DNA from: Trichomonas vaginalis G3
Lineage: Eukaryota > Parabasalia > Trichomonadida > Trichomonadidae
Assembly (NCBI RefSeq): GCF_026262505.1
Contig: NC_067207.1
Location: 22,970,082-23,034,081, forward strand
Length of the DNA stretch: 64,000 bases
Reading direction: 5' to 3'
Part shown: positions 36,557 through 45,816 of the stretch, piece after piece
How positions within the stretch are numbered: position 1 is the first letter of the stretch
Layout of the letters: each line of letters begins with the position of its first letter
The notes under the pieces: model-generated
What the model was told of the DNA's origin: nothing
Database searches by the model: none
What the model saw: only the letters and a program-made list of their open reading frames with translations
Program-made: the position numbers and the translations under genes

Positions 36557-39500
36557 ATGCGTATGAAACAAATGAAGCAAGAAGAGCACATGAACTAGTA
36601 AACGAAAACTCAACTTTAACCATTGAAGGCAATGATTTAGTCATTGACGATGGAAAAAAAAAAAGTCATTGATTTCGATACTTTTAACACTTATGACCCA
36701 TTCATTACAACAAGCAAGGTTCCTATCATAAATGATGGAACGGTGCAATATATAAATTCTACAGTAGATGCCTCATTAGTGAAAGTATTAAATGTTCTCA
36801 TTGAATTGTTAAAGAGCTTTCGATTTGACGACAACATTAAATGCCTAAAGAATTTAGTCATGAATGAGAAACAAATTCTTGGCGTTGCTGGTAGCAGTAA
36901 TGATGTACACCTTATGACATTAGAATATTATAACGAACATAAAGATGAACTGAAAGGAGAGAAGGGTGACACCGGACCTCAAGGACCACAAGGAATACAA
37001 GGAATACAAGGAATACAAGGAATACAAGGACCTCAAGGCGAAAACGGTTTGGATGGAAAGGATGGAAAGGAAAAACTGCTAAATCATGGATATGGGACCT
37101 TATAAATACTGGTTTAACAGCTGCTTCATATGGAGTTCTTCAATACCAAATCGGAAAGATATGGGCGGTACTTGGTGAAGAAGTTTTAAATGACGTTAAA
37201 AATGCTTTGAACTTCATTTCAAATGGTTCGGATACTATTAAAACTTTATCTGGTTGGATGCAAGAAACAAGGAGTCAAATAGATACTGTAAGACGTATAG
37301 CAAACAATGCACGTACGGGATTGGATACTTTACGACAAGCACAAAATACACTAAAGGAAGCAAATGATATTCTTGGCTCAGTATCAGACATGCATGAAGA
37401 TTGGCTTAAAGGTATTGACAAATCTTTAAAAAATCACAGTCAGTCTATTGCTGACTACAAGAAAAGTATAGATTTTTTACATAGTGCTATGGACGTACAT
37501 GATGGAAGCATAAGGAACTTACTTAATGCTAACAATAACTTACCAGGAACTATTAAAGCATTTATAAAGTCCTTTGTAAAACCCGGTGCTCTAACATTTA
37601 GGTCTTTGAGAGCAAGAGCATTGAAGTCAAGAGATGCAGAAACTCCAACAGAACCTACAGAAGGAACTGAAACAACAGAAACTCCAGAAGAACCACCAAA
37701 AACCAACAGCTAATGAAATATTGTTCGAATATTTTCCAAGGTACTCTGTTCTCATTGCATACATTCAAGAAATACTTAAGAAAGCAGACTTGACTTTAGG
37801 AGATGATGAAAGTTCTGTATATCTTTCGTTCCAGTTTCAAATAGCAGAACTTTTGAGACAGATATGTTTAATGTATGACAACATATCTGATTTCACAAGA
37901 TATGATGACGACCATGACCCCGAACACGGTGAAGAAGAAGTTTTACAAACATCCATTAAGACAGGAAAGGTTTTAACACAAAGTCTCATTATTGACACCA
38001 AAGATGGCGAAGTGGACGTTCTTCAAGAGCTGAAGAAAAATACTTCTTCGGGAGGTGGTGGTAGGCATGAACTTGAAATAAATGAGATAGAAGAGAAATT
38101 AGCCGAAAAAGCAGATAAAGAACATAAACACAATATCTCCGATATAAATGAACTTCAAGCTACATTAAATAGTAAAGCGGACAAAAATGAACTTGACGCA
38201 ATGAACAAAGTTTTGAAATCTCATAAACACAACATCTCCGATATAAATGAACTTCAAGCTACATTAAATAGTAAAGCGGACAAGAACCATGTTCATTATA
38301 TAACTTCAGACGAACAGATTATAACGGACTACCATGGATATTTAACACGAAGTGATGAAGCGAAGACAAAAAATGTTAATGAAAGAAGATATAAATACAT
38401 TCGTGCTAAAGGTTATGACATAAGCTGTACTGTACAGTATGATGTAGCTAAAGCACCAGAAGCATTTGGTTATACCGGTGAAATTTATGCCTCTACTTTC
38501 AATGTTAACGGTGTATTAGTTGAACCAAGATTTACTTTGAGAGTTAAGGCAAAAATAACGTTTGAAGATGCTATTAAAAGTAAAGCTGACAAAGTTGAAC
38601 TCGAAGCAACGAACAAAGTTTTGAAATCTCATAAACACAACATCTCCGATATAAATGAACTTCAAGCTACATTAGACAGTAAAGCTGACAAGAACCATAC
38701 ACATAAATCCTTCACTACTGTTAGAGCAGACGACATAATATTGAACTTTGACCTTGGTTCAAGTGCACCATTAGAAAATCCAAGTACAAGCGTAAAAGAT
38801 ACTCTAAACTTTAGATAACAAATGTAGATTGAAGTCATGCCAGAAACTTTGAAGCACATGAACTACCAACAATGTTAGATAAGAAAGCAGATAAAACTTA
38901 TGTGGATGCAGAACTAACAAAGAAATTTTCGAAACCAGATACAATGACATTTACAACAGAAATTATAAATGGTGAACCAGCAACTCCATTTGAATTTGTT
39001 AGAGGTCTTCAACCAGATACTTTTGAATTTTTCTTGGATAATTCTATTGAACTAACATTACATTATAAAAGTGGAACAAATGCAACATTTCATCCGGGAG
39101 ATACATTCCAAATGGTATTTAATGACATAAGTTCTTTAGAATATGTTTATAGAGTTATGAGCATATATGATTTAATATATCCTATAGGAGCTGTTTATAC
39201 GTCTATGAATCCAATAAATCCAAACACTTTATTTGGTGGTAGATGGTATGAAATAGTTGACAGTTTTCCATTCTACACTAATACGCAGTCAATGAAGATG
39301 GGAGGTTCAAAGAAAATAGGTATTGAAAACCTTCCTTCACATATGCATAGGTTCAGTGGAAGAACATCTGTGGAAGGAAACCATTCACATTCAATAACAA
39401 AAAGAGGTTATACAAATCTTGCAGCGGGTTCGGATAGACAGGGAATGCATAGATATGATATTTCAACTGACCCAGTAGATTCAAGCACAGGTATTTTCTG

Positions 39501-39615
39501 TGGAACCGCAGGAAATCATACACATGTTGTAGCTGGTATTACAGACCCAGCAGGTAATGGAAAAGATTATATGCCTCCTTATATAACAATGCACGCTTGG
39601 ATACGAGTTGGTTAA
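36557..39615 (+). pseudogene. Phage-tail-fibre-like gene with collagen-like segment, element C (broken)
   Basis: In order: polar N-terminal region; collagen-like Gly-x-y run ([16 protein letters not shown] and on, about 12 triplets, near 36960-37070); long coiled-coil stretch (TVRRIANNARTG, SQSIADYKKSID); modules of HKHNISDINELQATLNSKAD repeated three times (38125-38700); and a collar-like C-terminal domain (LIYPIGAVYTSMNPINPNTLFGG, IENLPSHMHRFSG, NHTHVVAG, PPYITMHAWIRVG). This is the layout of tailed-phage receptor-binding fibres. Fossil with several breaks. It sits directly before the integrase. Confidence 0.75.
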
Positions 39616-39634
39616 ACTCTTTAACTTTACATAA

Positions 39635-40719
39635 ATGAGCTTGAAAGAAGTATTCGAACAACATCCATGGAGGTCATTTAAGAAGTTCAATGAAGCTGCA
39701 AAGAGTCGGGGATTTACTAACAGAGCTGAAGTGAAAAGGTTCTTTGACAAAAATGTTGTACATCAAACAAAAATAAACCCTTACGACTACTTTTTACCAA
39801 TTTACTCCAACACTCCTGACGCATACCAATTTGACACTCTCATTCAAAGCAGAAAAGGAGGACATAAACCATTCCTCATCTTCATAAATGTTAACACTCG
39901 TAAAGCATATGCATATCCAATGAAAAATAAAGGAACTCGTGAAGTGTTAAGAGTTTTACAAAAGTTTGTAGCAGAACATAACCCAAGTACTTTAACATCA
40001 GACCAAGACAGTGCATACCTCAGCAATGAAATCACAGAATTTCTCATTAAGCATAACATAACTCACTACACTACTGAAGACCATAACCATAACATACTCG
40101 GCATCATAAACCGCTTCATAAGGACTCTCAGAGATTTAAACCAAGAGCGAGACTTTACCGAAGAAACAATGAAACATTTTCTCGAAGTATATAATTCCTC
40201 AACACATTCTACAACAGGACATACACCAAATTCAATGACACAACAACAAGAAGAAAAGTATATACAAAAGAAACGAAGCCAAACACAAAATATCAGAAAT
40301 TCAACACAATTTACCCTCATTCCTGGTACAAAAGTTCGTGTAGTTCTTGACGACAAACCGTTGACAAAGAAACGTTTAAGGTTAAGTCGAAATTTATTAT
40401 CGTAGACTCTACGCAAGGTAATGGATATCTTATAAAAGCTGCCGACGACTCTATTGCGTTTTATCCTCGACATAAATTAGTCGAAAGTAGTAATGGCAAA
40501 CTTGCTGAAACCATTGACGAAGCAAAGCGAGGAGTGGTTATTGAAATACTTGGCTATAACACAAACGATGACACTTATAAAGTAAGATATGAAGGAGGCG
40601 TTGAAGATGTTATACCATCTAAGAACTTGAGAGAGTCGAAGCCAACACATCTGGGACCATTAGAGCGGGAGTACTGGAAAGACAAAAATATGCCAGAAAG
40701 AATAAGAAAATTCTTCTAA
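39635..40719 (+). pseudogene. Maverick integrase (retroviral-type DDE) of element C (broken)
   Basis: The core shows the first Asp in YQFDTLIQ, then FLIFINVNTRKAYAYPMKNK, second Asp in LTSDQDSAYLSN, and the catalytic Glu-region HNHNILGIINRFIRTLRD, where the usual Glu is not obvious to me. TGHTPNSM follows, as in integrase cores. The remaining part has a small beta domain (TYKVRYEGGVEDVIPS) like chromo-type tails. It joins element ends to target DNA in this family. Fossil with about one break. Confidence 0.85.
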
Positions 40720-40757
40720 ACTTTTTCATTAGATGTAAATCAGACAAAAATAATTTT

Positions 40758-40803
40758 AGGTGAAGAGGTGAGATCTCACCTGTTTTTTCACCTTTTTTCA
40801 CCC
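40758..40803. repeat. AGATCT-centred palindrome after the integrase
   Basis: AGGTGAAGAGGTGAGATCTCACCT with a duplicated right module, 38 bases beyond the integrase stop. Directly before the T-rich leader of the KilA-N gene. Confidence 0.75.
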
Positions 40804-40889
40804 GTGAATTTTCATGAATTTTCACAAAAGACCAAAAATAAAGTTAGTTTTATTTTTTTTATTTTTTTTATTTTGTATGTAAGACAGAA

Positions 40890-41559
40890 ATGTCAGTCGA
40901 AGCAAAAACATTCACGAACAAATCTAATGGTGAAACATTCACAAAAGGCACTTATAACGGTATTGAAGTCTTACGTAGAGACAAGGATGGTTACATTAAT
41001 ACAAAAGAGCAAGATGGCAAGAGAAGCAGGAAAGTTAAACCATTTAAACAGATTTCTCAATAGTGCTAAAATGCAGGAAATTCTTGAGTTTTGGTTGAAA
41101 GAATACGGTCGAGCCAAAAGTGGCTCAACCTCAAAACAAGCATTTTATGAGCTTACTAAGGGCGTTATGAATGAATTCAAAGGTATTTACATACATGCTG
41201 ACCTCGTTCATTTTGTTGCTGAATGGTGCTCTGTAAAGTATGCATTTTATGTCAAAGATATTATGGACTCCATAGACAAGAAAGTTCATGAGAAGTTAGA
41301 TGAAGAAGAACTCGAAGATACAGTGGAGAATGCTAAACCTTTGTTCGAAGAAGAAGTTGGAAAAATGTGTGAAAAACAATTAGAACATGAACGTGAGATA
41401 TATTATGGTTATAGAGATTCTCCATACGAACTAGACCAATGGGAACAAGAAGATTTAAAGAGAGAATTTAGAGAATATGAACTCGCTAAGATAGCATTTG
41501 AAGCTGCAGAAAAGAAGTTAAAAGTTTGGGGTCGTTTTGTACAAAAATATTGTGAGTAA
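40890..41559 (+). pseudogene. KilA-N domain gene in element C (broken)
   Basis: The N-terminal domain has the KilA-N pattern GVMNEFKGIYIHADLVHFVA followed by YAFYVKDIMD, with ILEFWLKEYG before. The C-terminal half is a charged helix (YELDQWEQEDLKREFREYE). Fossil with about one break. It uses the GTATGTAAGACAG leader of the cluster. A 150-base fragment of it is at 21537-21686 in B. Confidence 0.75.
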
Positions 41560-41603
41560 ATGAACCATTTATTTTTATTGAATTCACCAAAAATATAATT
41601 TTA

Positions 41604-41642
41604 GGTGAAGAGGTGAGATCTCACCTGTTTTTTTTCACCTCT
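41604..41642. repeat. AGATCT-centred palindrome
   Basis: AGGTGAAGAGGTGAGATCTCACCT core with a T-rich right arm, 45 bases beyond the KilA-N gene end. Confidence 0.75.
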
Positions 41643-41721
41643 GAATTTTCATGAATTTCCTTAAGATAGAAAAAATAAAGTTAGTTTTATTTTTTTTATT
41701 TTTTTATTTTGTATAAAAGAT

Positions 41722-42684
41722 ATGATTTCAACAATCGGCACAACAACAATTCAAGCCGCGAACGGCGGGACTCTGTCCACAACAACAGCACCAAACTCGT
41801 TAGTCATGAATCCTACGTCAATGTTAGTAGAGATGAAAAACTTCATTCCTTCTTCATATACTTTTGAAACAAAAATCCAGAAGATAAAGCAAGAACTTTT
41901 AACAAGTAATTTAGACTGTAGTGCGAAAGATGAAGAAAATGAAGAATATCTTTATGAAATGCAGGACATTATTGACCATTTACCCAAATTGCCTGAAATC
42001 CAACAACAAAAACTCACTATTCCTGAATTCGACGAAATTGAAGTGAAACCAACTGACTCAGTAGAAATAAAGAAGTTCATACGTAAAGTAAATTATGAAT
42101 TCCTTGGTTTTCATTGCAACCATAAAGTTATGGACAAAGATTGCGACATGGTATATAAGAATGTTTCTGACATATATAAATCTGAAGAATTTAAGACTTA
42201 CGATAACTTTGTTTCATTAGTTGCAAAATGTGTTTGGGAAATAAGAGATAAAGATAGAAGAGGCAAAGTATGGAACGAACAAATAAGACCCGCTATGTTT
42301 GAGATGAAGAAAATTGACGCCTTAGTTGTTTTAGCTGGTTTTATTTCAATGTATAACGCAAAAATGAACCCGCAATGTTCAAAATGTAAGGCAGCAATTA
42401 GGAAATATAACTACTCAGTCAAAGAGATAGAAAGAATGAGAAACGACTATGCAGACTTAAAGAAAGAAGCAGAAAAGCCAGCAGAAGATAAAATGAACAT
42501 GTTAGAATTTCTGAACAAAAACTATCCAACAGCAGAAGATTTCCTTCTATCTGACGTCAAGAAGAAGTATAAAGAAACCTTCGGTATTGTTAAAACTTTT
42601 GACATACTGACAGAAGAAATAGAAGCTACGAAATTGTTTAGGATTTCAAATATACATCGTACAATTCATGTAAAACGCTTGTGA
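41722..42684 (+). CDS. Conserved Maverick protein of unknown function, copy in element C
   Basis: 320 residues, looks whole, homologue of 22176-23117. The main difference is an 8-codon stretch (AANGGTLS) near residue 11, encoded by the palindromic insert at 41755-41778. It keeps the HCNHKVMDKDC and CSKC positions. It precedes an AGATCT palindrome (42693-42734) by 9 bases. Confidence 0.7.
   Translation: MISTIGTTTIQAANGGTLSTTTAPNSLVMNPTSMLVEMKNFIPSSYTFETKIQKIKQELLTSNLDCSAKDEENEEYLYEMQDIIDHLPKLPEIQQQKLTIPEFDEIEVKPTDSVEIKKFIRKVNYEFLGFHCNHKVMDKDCDMVYKNVSDIYKSEEFKTYDNFVSLVAKCVWEIRDKDRRGKVWNEQIRPAMFEMKKIDALVVLAGFISMYNAKMNPQCSKCKAAIRKYNYSVKEIERMRNDYADLKKEAEKPAEDKMNMLEFLNKNYPTAEDFLLSDVKKKYKETFGIVKTFDILTEEIEATKLFRISNIHRTIHVKRL
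41755..41778. repeat. Double-hairpin insert inside the 320-aa gene
   Basis: GCCG-CGAA-CGGC followed by GGAC-TCT-GTCC. Absent from the B copy of the gene (22176), where the frame continues without it; the addition is 24 bases, so the frame is kept. Second hairpin arms are identical to those in the polymerase insert at 1374-1384. Confidence 0.75.
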
Positions 42685-42692
42685 AAAAACTG

Positions 42693-42734
42693 GGGTGAAA
42701 AAAGAGGTGAGGTGAGATCTCACCTCTTCACCTA
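42693..42734. repeat. AGATCT-centred palindrome
   Basis: GGGGTGAAAAAAGAGGTGAG then AGATCT and its complement; 9 bases past the 320-residue gene stop. Confidence 0.75.
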
Positions 42735-42757
42735 AACATTATTTTTGCTTTAATTAA

Positions 42758-43250
42758 ATGCTTTCCGGAAACGTCGATGAAAATCATATGGACAAATTAT
42801 ATGAAAAAATTAATAATGATTACCCCTCATTAACCAGGGAAATGACGGATTCTATAGTTCGTAAATTCGATGAAATACAGGATATGTGGTTCGACAGATT
42901 CGACATGAACGATAAGGAAAAGAGAAAGAACGATAACAATTTACTTACTAAAAGAATCCTAAAATCTAAAATAGGTGAAGCTTCAACATTTAACACAGTA
43001 CATAACTTTTACACCTGTTTATATTTTCAATAATTTATTTAACGATGAACGAGAAAGAAAAAGTATGTTTAACGGAAGAAATGAATATGATTTTATCCTT
43101 TGTGCTGTTCGGGATGTTGACATGAAACTAAAGAAAATATTCTTATTACAAGATGACACGGTTGAAGATGAAGTCAATGAGTTTTTAAATCGTGATTTAA
43201 ATGAAATTGATGAAGTTATGACCGAATGTTATAAAAAGTTCAAGGGGTGA
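42758..43250 (+). CDS. Small genes of unknown function in element C
   Basis: Two overlapping frames: 42758-43033 (91 residues; MLSGNVDENHMDKLYEKIN, charged helical) and 42975-43250 (91 residues; later part NEYDFILCAVRDVDMKLKK and acidic helix DEVNEFLNRDLNE). They may be two small genes or one damaged one. Found only in C in this window. The AGATCT palindrome at 43245-43294 overlaps the last stop. Not recognised. Confidence 0.45.
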
Positions 43251-43294
43251 AAAATTAGGTGAAAAATTAGGTGAGATCTCACCTCTTCACCTAA
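43245..43294. repeat. AGATCT-centred palindrome overlapping a stop codon
   Basis: GGGGTGAAAAATTAGGTGAA, then GGTGAGATCTCACC. The left module begins within the last codon of the upstream frame. Confidence 0.7.
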
Positions 43295-43403
43295 ATTATA
43301 TTTTTGTTCAAAGCTTCCACGAGAGAAAAGATTCCTCATTCGCTAAGGATTCCAAAAATGAAAAAATCATTGATTTCGGCTGAGAAAAAACAGCAAAACC
43401 CTT

Positions 43404-43477
43404 CTTCCACGGGAACAAAGAAATAAAGAAGAAATAAAGAAGAAATAAAGTAAATTTTTTATTTATTCCCGTGGAAG
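43404..43477. repeat. 12-bp perfect inverted repeat around an AGAAATAA triplication
   Basis: CTTCCACGGGAA at 43404-43415 and TTCCCGTGGAAG at 43466-43477 are exact complements. Between them GAAGAAATAAA is repeated about three times. No gene is read here; the whole 43295-43657 stretch holds this repeat and the tRNA-like sequence. Confidence 0.7.
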
Positions 43478-43543
43478 ATAGAGCACTTTTATGACACTTT
43501 TTATTCACGACAAACAAGACAAACAAAGAAAATAAGAAAATAC

Positions 43544-43616
43544 GGCGCTGTCGCGGTTCGAACCACAGACTCTGACCCCTCCATAACACCACCTTAGACC
43601 ACTGTGCTACGTAGCC
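43544..43616 (-). tRNA. tRNA-like sequence, probably a relic
   Basis: On the minus strand TAGCACAGTGG matches the A box and GGTTCGAACC the B box of RNA polymerase III tRNA promoters at the normal spacing, and the whole is 73 bases. The D-arm part (AGTGGTCTAAGG) recalls Leu/Ser tRNAs. The acceptor and T stems pair poorly (about 4 of 7 and 2 of 5), so no anticodon is assigned. Likely a decayed tRNA or a tRNA-derived promoter piece inside element C. Confidence 0.35.
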
Positions 43617-43657
43617 TGTCGACATAAGATTTTATAAATTGCATATTTGACGTAAAT

Positions 43658-44032
43658 TTATTTCCATCTAGCTTCCCACCGCATAAGATATTCATACGTG
43701 TTTGTAAGACATTCATTAAAATTCTTTTCTATTGCATCTAATCTTGCGTTATTTTTTTCAATAGCTTGTCTGTATTCTTCATCATCTCCAGCAGTGTTTG
43801 GGTCTTCACGTTTAAAATATTCATTGTTAACCAATTTTTTATCTACAAATTTTATTAGTGTTTGATTCACTTCGTTATGATAACGGTCATATTCTTTCAA
43901 TACGTAAGTGAAGACAAAATGCGTCGTACCTTCAATCTTAAAGCTTAAAGAACTTTCAACACAGTTTTGAGGGTCTGTCAGTGCGTCAATGAGATAGTAT
44001 TCGAAGTCAGTCAATAATCTTTTTAAAGTCAT
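43658..44032 (-). CDS. Conserved Maverick protein, copy in element C (124 aa)
   Basis: Homologue of 26851-27327 in B (FVFTYVLKEYDRYHNEVNQ and IKFVDKKLVN blocks), without the Lys/Glu tail. Looks whole. It is divergent from the KilA-N gene at 44140 across a 107-base A/T-rich spacer. Function unknown. Confidence 0.6.
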   Translation of the reverse strand: MTLKRLLTDFEYYLIDALTDPQNCVESSLSFKIEGTTHFVFTYVLKEYDRYHNEVNQTLIKFVDKKLVNNEYFKREDPNTAGDDEEYRQAIEKNNARLDAIEKNFNECLTNTYEYLMRWEARWK

Positions 44033-44139
44033 TTCATACAGGATAAAATTTAATGTTGTGAAGAAATAGTGTTTATCTCAGAAAAAATAACGCTAATTTT
44101 ATTTTTATTTATTTTTTTATTTTGTATGTAAAGACAGTA

Positions 44140-44967
44140 ATGACAACATCAGAGAACACAACAACAGTTATAGTCCATGAAGCAATAAATGAAGAATACG
44201 AGTACATACAATATAACAAACAGTTACGTCTCATTCGTTCGGTCAAAGACGATATGTACCAAATGCAAAGTATTTTGAACGCTCTTCGTTCTACAAAGCA
44301 AGCATATCATTGGTTTGAAAACCAACAGACAAAAGAACTTTTAGAAGAATTTCCTCATATGTTTGCTACCCTCGGAAAACCGAGGGTAGAGATTCCGTAC
44401 GAAAATCGCAAGAATTTGGCTCCTGGTTTTAGAGGATATTATGTTCATAGACTTCTTGTAAATGCTGTTGCAATGTGGGCTTCACCTCGTTACGCTTGTT
44501 ATATTTTCATGATGTTAGATGAACTATATAAAGCAGAACGTGAAGAGATGGAAAACAAGCTTGAAGCAAAAGATGAAGTCATTGAAGCAAAAGACAAAAG
44601 CATTCAGAAAAGAATACCACGTTCGGTACCAAAAGGAAAGGAAAAGAGTTATAAGTATATGATATATACTGAAGAGATGGAAAATGAAGAAGATAAAGAT
44701 ATGGTTATGTTGCATTTAGTCAGAAGAAACAACAAAAGCTTTTATGACCTTGCTAAGATTTACAAATCTGACAGAAACTGGTTCTATCGTGAAAACTTAC
44801 CGATTTCAATGACACCGAATGAGCAAATAAAGGAAATTGTCAAAAATACTCTTCCTCAAACACACTATGACATCAAAGGTTGTACAATACTTACATTCAA
44901 AGAAGACTTACCATTGTTAAAGGAAAAAATAACAGAGTATTTCGATAACTTCAAAGAGGAAGAATGA
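44140..44967 (+). CDS. KilA-N domain protein, copy in element C
   Basis: 275 residues from the ATG that follows the shared leader. Nearly the same protein as 24668-25474 with a longer coiled coil (LEAKDEVIEAKDKSIQKR). KilA-N blocks YHWFENQQTKELLEEFPHM and RGYYVHRLLVNAVAMWASPR are intact. CCCTCGG-aaaa-CCGAGGG at 44369-44386 forms a hairpin within the coding frame. Probable DNA-binding regulator. Confidence 0.8.
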   Translation: MTTSENTTTVIVHEAINEEYEYIQYNKQLRLIRSVKDDMYQMQSILNALRSTKQAYHWFENQQTKELLEEFPHMFATLGKPRVEIPYENRKNLAPGFRGYYVHRLLVNAVAMWASPRYACYIFMMLDELYKAEREEMENKLEAKDEVIEAKDKSIQKRIPRSVPKGKEKSYKYMIYTEEMENEEDKDMVMLHLVRRNNKSFYDLAKIYKSDRNWFYRENLPISMTPNEQIKEIVKNTLPQTHYDIKGCTILTFKEDLPLLKEKITEYFDNFKEEE

Positions 44968-45020
44968 AAATCTAAGCTAATTTTATTTTTTTTATAAAAT
45001 TTTATCTCATATGAAAGAAC

Positions 45021-45236
45021 ATGAATTTAGAATATTCGGAACTCATGACAGAAGAGGAGAACGAACAGCATGTAAAAGATTATGCAAAATTTATGAAGAC
45101 ATACAAAGCATTTAAACAATATCTAAATGCTTCTAAAGATTATGCAAAATTTCTGAAGGTATATAAAGCTTATGAAAAAGCGTATGAAAAGTTTATACAT
45201 TGGGGAATTGTTGTAAAATATCCATATGAATACTAA
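45021..45236 (+). CDS. Small Lys/Tyr-rich helical protein (71 aa)
   Basis: 71 residues with an internal repeat (KDYAKFMKTYKAFKQYLNA, then KDYAKFLKVYKAYEKA). Preceded by TTTTATCTCATATGAAAGAAC. Present in C but not at the same place in A. Not recognised. Confidence 0.5.
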   Translation: MNLEYSELMTEEENEQHVKDYAKFMKTYKAFKQYLNASKDYAKFLKVYKAYEKAYEKFIHWGIVVKYPYEY

Positions 45237-45254
45237 CCAAAAATATATTTTTGC

Positions 45255-45727
45255 TTAAATAGCTTCAGGGTCTATTTCTTCAACCATTTCACTTCCTTCG
45301 TCAATGTCAATTGAAGCTTCTTCAACCTTTGGTAAGAATTTCTGTATAACATCTTTGTTCGTTATTGTCTTCAGAGATGAAGGATAATATTTCACATTTG
45401 TTTCACCCTTCTTATATTCTTTCTGTTCGGAAAGATTCATAGCAATACTGAAGAAGTCAATGTTAGAGTTCTTTATGACAGTATAATGAGTATCTTTGAC
45501 ATTCACGAAGAAACTCTTTTGTTTCAAAACTACTGCTAACTCTTGTGAAGTATAACGTTTGCGGTCAATGACGATAGCTAATGGTCTGACATACTGACCA
45601 ACTTAGATTCTTTCACAAACTTCTTGTTAAAGATAACATTAACGTTTGAAGCATTATTGAACTCATTCTTGATGGCAGTAGCGAGAGCATTGTATGAAAA
45701 GAACTTGCAATCTTGCATGTGTTTCAT
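45255..45727 (-). pseudogene. Acidic-tail gene next to the polymerase, element C (broken)
   Basis: Counterpart of 204-674, with about two breaks. It ends in the same EGSEMVEEIDPEAI tail. Candidate SSB by tail and position. Confidence 0.5.
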
Positions 45728-45816
45728 TAAATAAAAATATTAAATTATTTTGAAAAATAACTTAAAAAAAATCTAATCTAATTTTTTCAAAAATATTTTT
45801 TTATTTCCTACTAAAG

